Source: Nitrospirota bacterium (GTDB taxonomy: Bacteria > Nitrospirota > Thermodesulfovibrionia > UBA6902 > JAJYJJ01). From it: a DNA stretch of 64,000 nucleotides. Of this stretch, positions 17,084 to 25,484 are shown piece after piece. A program made the translations under genes and the position numbers. Location of the stretch: contig JAJYJJ010000003.1 in NCBI GenBank assembly GCA_021789595.1, positions 1 to 64,000 of the forward strand. The letters are read 5' to 3'. Each line of letters starts with the position of its first letter. The stretch's first letter is position 1. The notes beneath the pieces were generated by a model that was not told the DNA's origin, made no database searches, and saw nothing but the letters and a program-made list of their open reading frames with translations.

Positions 17084-19312
17084 ATGAAATCTCTTGTGAT
17101 TGTTGAATCCCCTGCAAAGGCAAAGACCATAAACAAGTTTCTTGGCAGAGACTTTGTTGTAAAGGCATCTGTTGGTCATATAAAAGACCTGCCTTCAAAC
17201 AAGATAGGGGTAGAAGTTGACAATAACTTTGAGCCACAGTATGTGGTTATTAAAGGTAAGGAAAAGGTTATAAGGGAATTAAAGAAGGCTGCCAAAGAGG
17301 CAGAGGAGGTATTTCTTGCTCCTGACCCTGACAGGGAAGGAGAGGCCATTGCCTGGCATATAGCAGAGGAGCTTAATGGCAATTCAAAAAAACTCTTCAG
17401 GATTATATTCAATGAGATTACGCCAAGGGCAGTGCTTGATGCGATAAAAAAACCAGGCAGGATAGACATGAACAAGGTAGAGGCACAGCAGGCAAGGAGA
17501 ATACTGGACAGGCTTGTTGGATACAACCTGAGCCCCCTTCTATGGAAAAAGGTACGGCGGGGGCTGAGTGCAGGAAGGGTTCAGTCAGTTGCCCTCAGAC
17601 TGCTCGTTGAGAGAGAGCGTGAGATAGAGGCATTCAGACCAGAGGAATACTGGAGCATAACCGCTATGCTTGAGGGCTCCATACCGCCTGCCTTTGCGGC
17701 AAGGCTGTGGAAGGTCAAGGATGAAAAGGTTGAGATAAAGACAGCAGATGAGGCAAATGGAATTTTACAGAGGCTTGAAGAGAAGACCTTCTCTATCGCA
17801 GGGGTTGAAAAAAAGGAAAGAAGGAAGAGCCCTCCGCCTCCTTTTATCACAAGCACCTTACAGCAGGAGGCATCAAGAAAACTAAGGTTTACTGCAAAAA
17901 AGACCATGATGCTGGCACAGCAGCTCTATGAGGGTCTTGAGATAGGCTCTGAGGGACCTGTCGGCCTTATAACATATATGAGAACGGATTCTGTGAGGCT
18001 TGCCCCTGAGGCCCAGGCCGAGGTAAGAAGATTTATTGAAGATAGGTTTGGTAAGGAATATATGCCTTCAAAACCTCCTGTATATAAAAGCAAGGCATCT
18101 GCCCAGGAGGCACATGAAGCCATCAGGGCAACCTCTGTCTTTAGAGGCCCGGAGGAGATAAAGAGATTTCTTACCAAGGATCAGTACAGCCTTTATAGAT
18201 TGATATGGAATAGATACCTCGCAAGCCAGATGAGCCCTGCAATCCTTGAACAGACAGCATTCGACATAAATGCAGGGGATTGTCAATTCAGGGCAACAGG
18301 AACGGTTGTAAAATTTCCTGGCTTTACAACCCTTTATGTCGAGGGCCAAGACGAAGAGGCTGAAGAAGAGGGATTATTACCTCCATTGAAGGAAGGCGAG
18401 ACCTTAAAACCCCTTGGTATTGAGCCAAGGCAGCACTTCACACAGCCTCCGCCAAGATATACAGAGGCAACTCTTGTAAAGGCATTGGAAGAAAAGGGCA
18501 TTGGAAGGCCCTCCACCTATGCCACTATACTTTCTGTTATCCAGGACAGAAAGTATGCTGAAAAGCTGGATAACAAGTTTAAGCCGACAGAACTCGGTGT
18601 TGTAGTAAGCGACCTGCTGGTTGAAAGATTCCCGGAGCTCATGGATATAGGCTTTACAGCCAAGATGGAAGAAAAACTTGACAGGATAGAGGAAGGGGAT
18701 ATCAGATGGGTAAATGTGGTTAAGGAATTTTATACCCCATTTAACCGTGACCTCTTAGAGGCACAAACAACCCTTGGAAGGGTTAAACCAAAGGATATGC
18801 CAACAGAGTATAAATGCGAAAAATGCGGGCTTCCAATGGTAATAAAATGGGGCAGACATGGAAGGTTCCTTGCCTGCTCTGGTTTTCCTGAATGTAAAAA
18901 CACAATGCCGCTTAATGGAGATAACAAGGTCGATTCCGTGCAAACTAATGAGGTCTGTGAAAAATGCGGAAGTCCAATGGTAGTAAAGTCAGGACGGTTT
19001 GGAAAATTTCTTGCCTGCTCCAGATACCCTGAGTGTAAGACAACAAGCCCCATTAAGATAGGGGTTAAATGCCCTGAGGATGGTGGTGACATAATAGAGA
19101 GGATGACTAAGAAGGGAAAGGTCTTTTACAGCTGCAGCAATTATCCAAGGTGCAAGTTTGCCACATGGCATAAGCCGATAATGAAGAAATGTCCGAAGTG
19201 CGGTGCAGATTTCCTTGGTGAAAAGAAAACAAAGGAAGGCTCATTCCTTATCTGTATTAAAAAAGGCTGCGGCTATAAAGAAAAAATAGAGGATGCAGTT
19301 AACGCCCCTTAG
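17084..19312 (+). CDS. topA: DNA topoisomerase I
   Basis: A 742-residue type IA topoisomerase that relaxes negative supercoils. The Toprim domain opens with MKSLVIVESPAKAKT and carries DPDREGEAIAWH. The active tyrosine is in ITYMRTDS (about residue 299). The C-terminus has four four-cysteine zinc ribbons from residue ~577 on (CEKCGLP...CSGFPEC, CEKCGSP...CSRYPEC, CPEDGG...CSNYPRC, CPKCGAD...C). The frame is open further upstream, but the start is set by the conserved MKSLVIVESP and the AGAAGGAG site. Last gene of the argG-dprA-topA operon. Confidence 0.97.
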   Translation: MKSLVIVESPAKAKTINKFLGRDFVVKASVGHIKDLPSNKIGVEVDNNFEPQYVVIKGKEKVIRELKKAAKEAEEVFLAPDPDREGEAIAWHIAEELNGNSKKLFRIIFNEITPRAVLDAIKKPGRIDMNKVEAQQARRILDRLVGYNLSPLLWKKVRRGLSAGRVQSVALRLLVEREREIEAFRPEEYWSITAMLEGSIPPAFAARLWKVKDEKVEIKTADEANGILQRLEEKTFSIAGVEKKERRKSPPPPFITSTLQQEASRKLRFTAKKTMMLAQQLYEGLEIGSEGPVGLITYMRTDSVRLAPEAQAEVRRFIEDRFGKEYMPSKPPVYKSKASAQEAHEAIRATSVFRGPEEIKRFLTKDQYSLYRLIWNRYLASQMSPAILEQTAFDINAGDCQFRATGTVVKFPGFTTLYVEGQDEEAEEEGLLPPLKEGETLKPLGIEPRQHFTQPPPRYTEATLVKALEEKGIGRPSTYATILSVIQDRKYAEKLDNKFKPTELGVVVSDLLVERFPELMDIGFTAKMEEKLDRIEEGDIRWVNVVKEFYTPFNRDLLEAQTTLGRVKPKDMPTEYKCEKCGLPMVIKWGRHGRFLACSGFPECKNTMPLNGDNKVDSVQTNEVCEKCGSPMVVKSGRFGKFLACSRYPECKTTSPIKIGVKCPEDGGDIIERMTKKGKVFYSCSNYPRCKFATWHKPIMKKCPKCGADFLGEKKTKEGSFLICIKKGCGYKEKIEDAVNAP

Positions 19313-19346
19313 GTCAAACAATCTGTCTAACAATTATGGTTGTTCC

Positions 19347-20264
19347 CTACAAATCCCTCCGCAGGTTATCTAAAACATATTTCATATCAGGAGGCATCGG
19401 GGATGTAAACTCAAGGGATTGTCCTGTGACAGGGTGGATAAACCCGAGGGTATCAGCATGAAGCATCTGCCTTGGAATCCTTATGCCATCTATAGTCCTC
19501 TTTCTCCCATAGGTTGTATCGCCAAGGACTGGATGGCCGATGCAAGACATATGAACCCTTATCTGGTGCGTCCTTCCTGTTTTAAGTCGAACCTCTATAA
19601 GGGTTGAATCCTTAAGGCTCTCAATGGCCTTCCAGAAAGTCACTGCCTCTTTACCCCTTTTAGTCCTCGTTGACATCCTCTTCCTGTCAGAGACAGCCCT
19701 CCCTATAGGGGTCTTGACCTCGCCTTGTCCTCTTAATGCACCATAAACAATGGCAATATATCGCCGCTTGATCTCCCTCTTTCTGAACTGCTCTACAAGG
19801 CTATAATATGCCCTGTCATCCTTTGCAATCACCATTACTCCTGATGTATCCTTATCAAGGCGATGCACCACGCCTGGCCTTAAAGGGCCGCCAATGCAGG
19901 CCAGCCTGTCACAGTGGTATGCTAAGGCATTAAGCAGCGTACCTTTCATATGGCCTGAAGCAGGATAGACCACCATATTATATGGCTTGTTAACAACAAC
20001 AAGGTATTCATCCTCGAAAAGTATTTCCAGGGGAATTGGCTCAGGCGTGAGTGCAGAAGACTCCTCAGTGGATACAACCACATCTATTCGGTCGCCTGGC
20101 CTAACTATGTAATTGGCCTTCTTTAATATAGAGTTTACCATTACATATCCCCCTTCTATGAGTTTCTTTACCTGAGAGCGTGTGAGTGTAGTCCTTTTTG
20201 AGATAAACCTGTCTATCCTCTCGCCTGCCTCTATCTGGGCAACATCGAATGTTACTGGTTCCAT
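19347..20264 (-). CDS. rluD: RluD-type 23S rRNA pseudouridine synthase
   Basis: A 305-residue enzyme with an N-terminal S4 RNA-binding domain (ERIDRFISKRTTLTRSQVKKLIEGG) and a RluA-family catalytic domain. The catalytic aspartate lies in VHRLDKDTSGVMVIAK, and LKTGRTHQIRVHM is also conserved. Family members convert uridines to pseudouridine in 23S rRNA, in helix 69 for RluD. RluC and RluD cannot be separated firmly by eye; the S4 domain and length fit RluD. It converges on topA with a 34-bp gap. Confidence 0.9.
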   Translation of the reverse strand: MEPVTFDVAQIEAGERIDRFISKRTTLTRSQVKKLIEGGYVMVNSILKKANYIVRPGDRIDVVVSTEESSALTPEPIPLEILFEDEYLVVVNKPYNMVVYPASGHMKGTLLNALAYHCDRLACIGGPLRPGVVHRLDKDTSGVMVIAKDDRAYYSLVEQFRKREIKRRYIAIVYGALRGQGEVKTPIGRAVSDRKRMSTRTKRGKEAVTFWKAIESLKDSTLIEVRLKTGRTHQIRVHMSCIGHPVLGDTTYGRKRTIDGIRIPRQMLHADTLGFIHPVTGQSLEFTSPMPPDMKYVLDNLRRDL

Positions 20265-20462
20265 AAAATATTTGCCTATTTCGCCATCCTTATCCTGTCA
20301 GCTCTATTGATTTTACTACATATCCTGGTTCTATCTCTATGTTCTGGGGGGGGCTGCAGAAAACCCTTGAAAAATATGGTGCATGTATGCTATTTATTAC
20401 GCTATACTTTGTTTAGTTAAAACATAAAGTTTGATTATTTCAGCTATTAGGGGGGAGGACTT

Positions 20463-20753
20463 ATGACAGGCTATACCGAGAAAAGAAGGCATATACGCCA
20501 GCCTCAGGTTAAGGAACTAAGTTATACCCTGAGTTATCTGGACATCAGGGAATTAAAGACAGTCTCAGGCAAGGCAACAACCATAGATGCAACTGATAAG
20601 GGTATTTCTATATACACAGATTTTCCTGTAGAAAAGGGGCATGTCCTCGTCCTTAATACTCACTCGCCAGCAAACAACGACAGATGTATCGCAGTTGTAA
20701 GATGGGTAGATAGAGAAGATGGCCGGTATAAAGCTGGCCTTGAATTTGTCTGA
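20463..20753 (+). CDS. PilZ domain protein
   Basis: A 96-residue single-domain PilZ-like protein. The N-terminal EKRRHIRQPQVKEL supplies the arginine motif. The second motif is TIDATDKGISIYTDF, in which the usual D/NxSxxG is DATDKG, so c-di-GMP binding is uncertain. The GRYKAGLEFV ending is typical of the family. A GGGGGGAGG site lies 4 bp before the ATG. The following gene overlaps or nearly touches it, suggesting a two-gene operon. It is the second PilZ protein in the window and is only distantly similar to the one at 14.1 kb. Confidence 0.75.
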   Translation: MTGYTEKRRHIRQPQVKELSYTLSYLDIRELKTVSGKATTIDATDKGISIYTDFPVEKGHVLVLNTHSPANNDRCIAVVRWVDREDGRYKAGLEFV

Positions 20754-20778
20754 GTATCAGCCTAATGAGGCAAGTGAA

Positions 20779-21171
20779 ATGGAAGATGAGGCAGGCTTAG
20801 AAAAAAGCATATTTGATATGCAAGATCTTAATGCGATAAAAAAGAGACCTGACATACTTTCAAGGATTAAATTTGATGTTACGCCACAAATCGTTATGGA
20901 GCCACGGTTTCAGTTAAAACCTGAAGATTTACAAAAGCTGAGGGAGATCACAGGCTATGTGTTCTATATAGAGACCGAATGCGAGAAGCCTACTCTCATG
21001 CTCATGAGAGTAGGGAAAAGTGATATCACCTCTACAGCAGGGATGATCGAAGAAATCCCCTCCGAGCTTATCCAGCGGGCAATAGATAACCCCGTTCATC
21101 CGCCGGTATATGGCATGTATGCAATAACAGAGGAGATTAAGGCGTGGCTTAAAAAACAACTCGATCTCTAA
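20779..21171 (+). CDS. Hypothetical protein downstream of a PilZ gene
   Basis: A 130-residue soluble protein of unrecognised family. An acidic N-terminus precedes ILSRIKFDVTPQIVMEPRF and a C-terminal LKKQLDL. The chosen start has TGAGG 8 bp upstream and follows the PilZ stop by 25 bp; the frame is open back to 20719, inside the PilZ gene. Its end overlaps by 4 bp the end of the convergent YkgJ-type gene. No motif identifies a function. Confidence 0.6.
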   Translation: MEDEAGLEKSIFDMQDLNAIKKRPDILSRIKFDVTPQIVMEPRFQLKPEDLQKLREITGYVFYIETECEKPTLMLMRVGKSDITSTAGMIEEIPSELIQRAIDNPVHPPVYGMYAITEEIKAWLKKQLDL

Positions 21172-21935
21172 GCTTTCGGTTTTGGTTTCAGGGTCTCTTC
21201 CATCATTAGTATATACCTCATGAATCTGAAGCCAAAGACCATGAGTTCAACATCATCCTCACGAATCTTTTCTTTTAGAGAATCCTCAATCTCAAAATGT
21301 TCTAAGAATCCACTCTCGAAGATAAACCTCCGGAACCTGTCCATATCATAGCAGGCCATATAAAACAGTGCCTGCTTCTTTCCATCAAGCTCCTGCCCTA
21401 TCCCATTCCTCATTAAGAGGATAGCCTTCCAATCCCTGTTGAGTTCATCATATCTGTCAACGCCCTGATCTTGTCTCCAGCCCTCAATAGTCCACTCATC
21501 ATCCTCCTGAAATCCCTTGCAGTGGTCTTCCTTTACGAAAAAGAAGAACTCTTCATCCACAATCTTTTTATCAATCGCCTTTTTCAGGATTCCCTGACCA
21601 ACAGGATAGTATCTGCAATTTACCGGTCTGTCTTCATAGATAGTGCAGCCATCGGCTGTAACAAAGGGACATCTCTTCATCTCATCATCCTTCATCCGTA
21701 AAAAGATCAGGGGGTAAGCTGCCTTTTCATCCGCCAAGGTGTAAGTATATTTCTCAAGAAACTCCTCGGATGTAATACCAAGCCTCTTTTTAAGAACAAT
21801 GATGTCATAAGGTGTGAGCATTATATCTATATTGCTGCAGCATTTCGTAAAGCACGAAATCCCCTTGTGACACCTGAATCTGAACCTGCCCTTTAAGGTA
21901 AGCTTAACAGGCTCGACTGCTTTCATATTAATCAT
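21168..21935 (-). CDS. YkgJ-family cysteine-cluster protein
   Basis: A 255-residue protein of the YkgJ/UPF0153 type. The N-terminal cluster FRCHKGISCFTKCCSN, then CPFVTADGCTIYEDRPVNCRYYPVG, provides the cysteines thought to bind zinc or an Fe-S cluster. The function of the family is not established. GGAGG lies 5 bp before the ATG. It is single, after the hppA terminator. The C-terminal ~100 residues are helical and without motifs. Confidence 0.82.
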   Translation of the reverse strand: MINMKAVEPVKLTLKGRFRFRCHKGISCFTKCCSNIDIMLTPYDIIVLKKRLGITSEEFLEKYTYTLADEKAAYPLIFLRMKDDEMKRCPFVTADGCTIYEDRPVNCRYYPVGQGILKKAIDKKIVDEEFFFFVKEDHCKGFQEDDEWTIEGWRQDQGVDRYDELNRDWKAILLMRNGIGQELDGKKQALFYMACYDMDRFRRFIFESGFLEHFEIEDSLKEKIREDDVELMVFGFRFMRYILMMEETLKPKPKA

Positions 21936-21970
21936 CTACGCCTCCAGGTTTTTTACTACAGACACAAAAA

Positions 21971-22004
21971 ACAAAGAGGGCTGACCTCTTTGAGATCAGC
22001 CCTC
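21971..22004 (-). terminator. Rho-independent terminator of hppA
   Basis: Stem GAGGGCTGA/TCAGCCCTC (arms 21976-21984 and 21996-22004), followed on the minus strand by a T-rich tract (complement of 21965-21975). It lies 14 bp after the hppA stop and marks the end of the sulfate-reduction gene block. Confidence 0.88.
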
Positions 22005-22017
22005 CTAACATATTGAC

Positions 22018-24057
22018 CTATTTTATAAGCGGGACAATGAGAAGTGCAACGATGTTTATAACCTTGATCATCGGGTTAATCGCAGGGCCTGCAGTATCCT
22101 TATATGGATCACCAACTGTATCGCCTGTTACCGCTGCCTTATGCGCATCTGACTTCTTTCCTCCATAAGCGCCGTCCTCGATAAACTTTTTTGCATTATC
22201 CCATGCACCGCCGCCGCTTGTCATAGAGATGGCCAGGAAAAGACCTGTAACAATAGTGCCGATCAAAACCCCGCCAAGTGCCTCTTTACCGAGTACAAAA
22301 CCAACAATAATCGGGGCAGCAACAGGAAGGAGTGCTGGAACCATCATCTGCTTTATTGCACCCTTTGTGACAATATCAACACATTTACCGTATTCAGGCT
22401 TCCCTGTCCCTTCCATGATCCCCTTTATCTCACGGAACTGCCTTCTTACCTCCTCAACAACTCCACCTGCAGCCTTTCCAACTGCCTCCATAAGCAGTGC
22501 GCTGTAATAATAGGGCAGCAATCCACCGATCAGAAGACCTGCCAGAACCTTCGGGTTAGCAAGTTCAAATGACAGGGTTGTTCCAAAAGATCTCGAATAC
22601 TCCGCAAAAAGAACAAGTGCTGCTAATGCAGCAGAGCCTATAGCATAGCCCTTTGTTACGGCCTTTGTGGTATTACCAACTGCATCCAATGGGTCGGTAA
22701 CCTGCCTCACCTTTTCATCCAGTTCAGCCATCTCCGCTATACCACCGGCATTATCTGTAATTGGGCCGTAGGAGTCAATTGATATAACCATGCCTGTCAT
22801 TGAAAGCATAGAGACACAAGCCAGTGCGATAGAGAAGAGCCCAACATTGGCATTGCCGCTGAATCCACCGCCAAGGGAAAATGCCCAGAGGATTGCGCCA
22901 ACAATGACTATAACAGGGAGTCCTGTTGATTTCATACTAACAGCAAGCCCGGCAATAATGTTTGTGCCATGACCTGTCTGGCTTGCTGCAGCAATATGCT
23001 TGACCGGAGCAAAGCTCTTTGATGTGAAGTATTCGGTAATCATAACAATAAGTCCTGTAAGTATCAGGCCGATCACTGCGGTTGTGAACACAGATGCGGC
23101 TGTAAATACCTGCTCTACCCCCGGCTGGCTCAGGAACTGCTGTGATGCGAAGTAGAAGCCGATTGCAGCCAGTATGCCTGATGCTGCAAGACCCTTATAA
23201 AGGGCGCCCATTATATACTGGCTCTTGCCGAGGCGTACAAAGAATGTTCCAACAACAGAGGCCACTATTGAAATGCCGCCGAGCAATAGTGGAAACCTAA
23301 CCCACGCACTCTCGGTTCCAAAAACGGTCTTTGCCAGAAGCATAGCAGCTATACAGGTAACAGCATAAGTCTCATAGAGGTCTGCTGCCATTCCCGCACA
23401 GTCACCAACATTGTCGCCAACATTATCTGCAATAACTGCAGGGTTACGCGGGTCATCCTCAGGGATGCCTGCCTCAACCTTACCCACAAGGTCTGCGCCA
23501 ACATCAGCAGCCTTTGTATAAATACCACCTGCTATTCGTGCAAAAACGCTCATGAGGGAGCAGCCAAACCCAAGGCCAATCATCGCCCTGAATGCCTCTT
23601 CTGCCGGAACCACTGCCCTCAGAAATGCATAGTAGCTTGCGACGCTAATGAGCCCAAGACTTACAACCATCATGCCTGTTACAGAACCGCCTTTAAAGGC
23701 AAGCCTTAATCCACTATTTAATCCGCCATTTGCTGCCTGTGCAGTACGGACATTGGCCCTCACAGCAACCATCATGCCAAGATAGCCAGCAAGGGCAGAG
23801 CCCACAGCTCCAATCACAAACCCTACAGCCGTCCATACGCCCAGAAAGAACAGCAATATAAAAACCACAACACCTGTGATTGCTACTGTCTTATATTCAC
23901 GCCTCAGAAAGGCAGTAGCACCTTCTCTAACAGCATCAGATATCGCCTTCATACGGTCAGTGCCAGCATCCTGTTTCAGCACCCAGCTTGCAGTAAAGGC
24001 CGAGTATAACAAACCCAGGACACCGCTTGCCAAAGCAAACAGTATAATTCTACTCAT
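22018..24057 (-). CDS. hppA: Membrane-bound proton-pumping pyrophosphatase
   Basis: A 679-residue integral membrane pyrophosphatase with many hydrophobic helices. The pyrophosphate site is seen in [41 protein letters not shown] and the C-terminal [26 protein letters not shown] has Lys and Thr at the positions that distinguish the K+-independent, H+-pumping type from the K+-dependent type (GNTTAA). It hydrolyses PPi made by Sat and conserves the energy as an ion gradient. It lies 183 bp after qmoC, on the same strand and before a strong terminator. Its position next to the sulfate genes supports a role in making sulfate activation less costly. Confidence 0.96.
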   Translation of the reverse strand: MSRIILFALASGVLGLLYSAFTASWVLKQDAGTDRMKAISDAVREGATAFLRREYKTVAITGVVVFILLFFLGVWTAVGFVIGAVGSALAGYLGMMVAVRANVRTAQAANGGLNSGLRLAFKGGSVTGMMVVSLGLISVASYYAFLRAVVPAEEAFRAMIGLGFGCSLMSVFARIAGGIYTKAADVGADLVGKVEAGIPEDDPRNPAVIADNVGDNVGDCAGMAADLYETYAVTCIAAMLLAKTVFGTESAWVRFPLLLGGISIVASVVGTFFVRLGKSQYIMGALYKGLAASGILAAIGFYFASQQFLSQPGVEQVFTAASVFTTAVIGLILTGLIVMITEYFTSKSFAPVKHIAAASQTGHGTNIIAGLAVSMKSTGLPVIVIVGAILWAFSLGGGFSGNANVGLFSIALACVSMLSMTGMVISIDSYGPITDNAGGIAEMAELDEKVRQVTDPLDAVGNTTKAVTKGYAIGSAALAALVLFAEYSRSFGTTLSFELANPKVLAGLLIGGLLPYYYSALLMEAVGKAAGGVVEEVRRQFREIKGIMEGTGKPEYGKCVDIVTKGAIKQMMVPALLPVAAPIIVGFVLGKEALGGVLIGTIVTGLFLAISMTSGGGAWDNAKKFIEDGAYGGKKSDAHKAAVTGDTVGDPYKDTAGPAINPMIKVINIVALLIVPLIK

Positions 24058-24240
24058 CTATCTCCTCCTTTTTAGATTTTATACCTTTAACAATATTTGT
24101 CCTCTCACTATCCATTGTATAATCTTTAAGCGTGACTTCCCTTCACCTCCTTAATTATAAATAACTAATCCAAAAATATACCATGTGAACCTACCCTGGA
24201 TACCTATCAGTAAGATATCCCTTGCCTTCATGGTATTAAT

Positions 24241-25401
24241 CTAAACCTCTCTGCCTGTCTGCCTTGCAAAAACCATTGCTGTTGTCCTGTAAACCATATG
24301 CGCCATCTTTGAAAATGGTGCGTATGCAAAGAGGAAAAAGACAAATGTAAGATGAATAAAATAGATAGGGTAAGCCAGAACAGCAATATTTGCAAGTCTT
24401 GTTAACTCTGTGAGTATCCCGGTGGCTGCAATAACAAAAACGACTGTTATAAAAAGCCAGTCAAAATAACTGCCGATACCTGCCTTGTCTTTATTTGCCA
24501 GCCTGTTTAAAACCACAAGTGTTATGCCAACTATGAGGGCCAGTGCGCTAAGATTTCCGAGTATCTTTAACGGGTCATAAAGGGGATAGGGCGATTCCCC
24601 AAAGTGAAACAGCGACGACGCTGTTATACCAAAAAATTCATACCCGTAAAGATACGCAATCGCCCATGTGGTTGTAATAGCAAGCCCTACAAACCCGTAG
24701 AACACATAGAGATGCGACTTCGCCCTTGCCTTTGTAACATCGCACTTTTTAAATCTTTTGTGCAGGAGTATCTCGCTGATTGTAGATATAAGACTCTTTG
24801 AGATATCTCCTCCTTTTATGCCTTCATTTCTGGATATCGCCTTCCAATATCTATATACACCCATGATAAAGGAGAACACCGCAAAGGCCGCAGCAAGGCC
24901 AAAAAGCGTGTCTATATACGGAACAGGCATGAACTTCGAGTAGACTATCCCGCCATCTTCCCCTCGCGGTATCTCGGATATATTCAAATGGCCCAATGAT
25001 CCAAGGATTGTCAGAAGGATTACCACAGGCACCAAAAACAAGATGATAAGGAACCGCTGATCTCCAACAGCCCTACCAAGAAAATTGGGTATAGAATAAT
25101 GGCTTATTGTCAGTTTCCTCACAGCCTGCAGCACCTCTCCTGGCTTTGCGCCCCTTGGACAGTATGCTGTACAGTCGCTACACTGATGACAGAGCCAGAC
25201 ATCAGGATTGTCTAACAGCTTATCCTTAAGTCCCCACTGCGCCCACATCATCTCCTTCCTTGGAAAGGGTTTGCTGTCAGGTGTGACATTACATACAACC
25301 GAACATGTGGCACACTGATAGCACTTCTTTAGTGATTCTCCTCCATTTCTGATTATGTCCTTAACAAAATTTAAATCAGGACTTATGACCTGTTCTGCCA
25401 T
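24241..25401 (-). CDS. qmoC: QmoC, membrane subunit of the quinone-interacting APS reductase partner complex
   Basis: A 386-residue fusion of an HdrC-like domain with two 4Fe-4S motifs (CYQCATCSVVC near residue 27, CHQCSDCTAYCPRG near residue 70) and an HdrE/NarI-like membrane domain from residue ~120 on with several helices and heme b histidines (for example HLTFVFFLFAYAP). QmoC takes electrons from menaquinol and passes them through QmoA/B towards AprAB. Order, strand and spacing (84 bp after qmoB, with a hexamer palindrome between) match qmoABC operons of sulfate reducers. Confidence 0.95.
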   Translation of the reverse strand: MAEQVISPDLNFVKDIIRNGGESLKKCYQCATCSVVCNVTPDSKPFPRKEMMWAQWGLKDKLLDNPDVWLCHQCSDCTAYCPRGAKPGEVLQAVRKLTISHYSIPNFLGRAVGDQRFLIILFLVPVVILLTILGSLGHLNISEIPRGEDGGIVYSKFMPVPYIDTLFGLAAAFAVFSFIMGVYRYWKAISRNEGIKGGDISKSLISTISEILLHKRFKKCDVTKARAKSHLYVFYGFVGLAITTTWAIAYLYGYEFFGITASSLFHFGESPYPLYDPLKILGNLSALALIVGITLVVLNRLANKDKAGIGSYFDWLFITVVFVIAATGILTELTRLANIAVLAYPIYFIHLTFVFFLFAYAPFSKMAHMVYRTTAMVFARQTGREV

Positions 25402-25421
25402 TTATTTACCTCCATATGAAT

Positions 25422-25482
25422 TAGGTTGAGGCTGAGGTTTAGGTTAAGTAAAAATCTCAACCTTAGCCTTAACCTTAACCTG
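25422..25482. repeat. Hexamer-based imperfect palindrome between qmoB and qmoC
   Basis: GGTTGA, GGCTGA, GGTTTA, GGTTAA units on one side and CTCAACC, TTAGCC, TTAACC units on the other, with an A/T centre. It starts 3 bp after the qmoB stop codon. It is a close relative of the element between acsB and cooS, in the same orientation to the genes. Confidence 0.8.
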
Positions 25483-25484
25483 AT

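Noticed and set aside
20281-20400. Start-less open stretch before rluD ending EPGYVVKSIELTG
   Set aside because: No start codon, contains an eight-base homopolymer, and no family was recognised; could be chance.
21976-22004. Attenuator or riboswitch
   Set aside because: The hairpin with T-tract lies after hppA and is a plain terminator.
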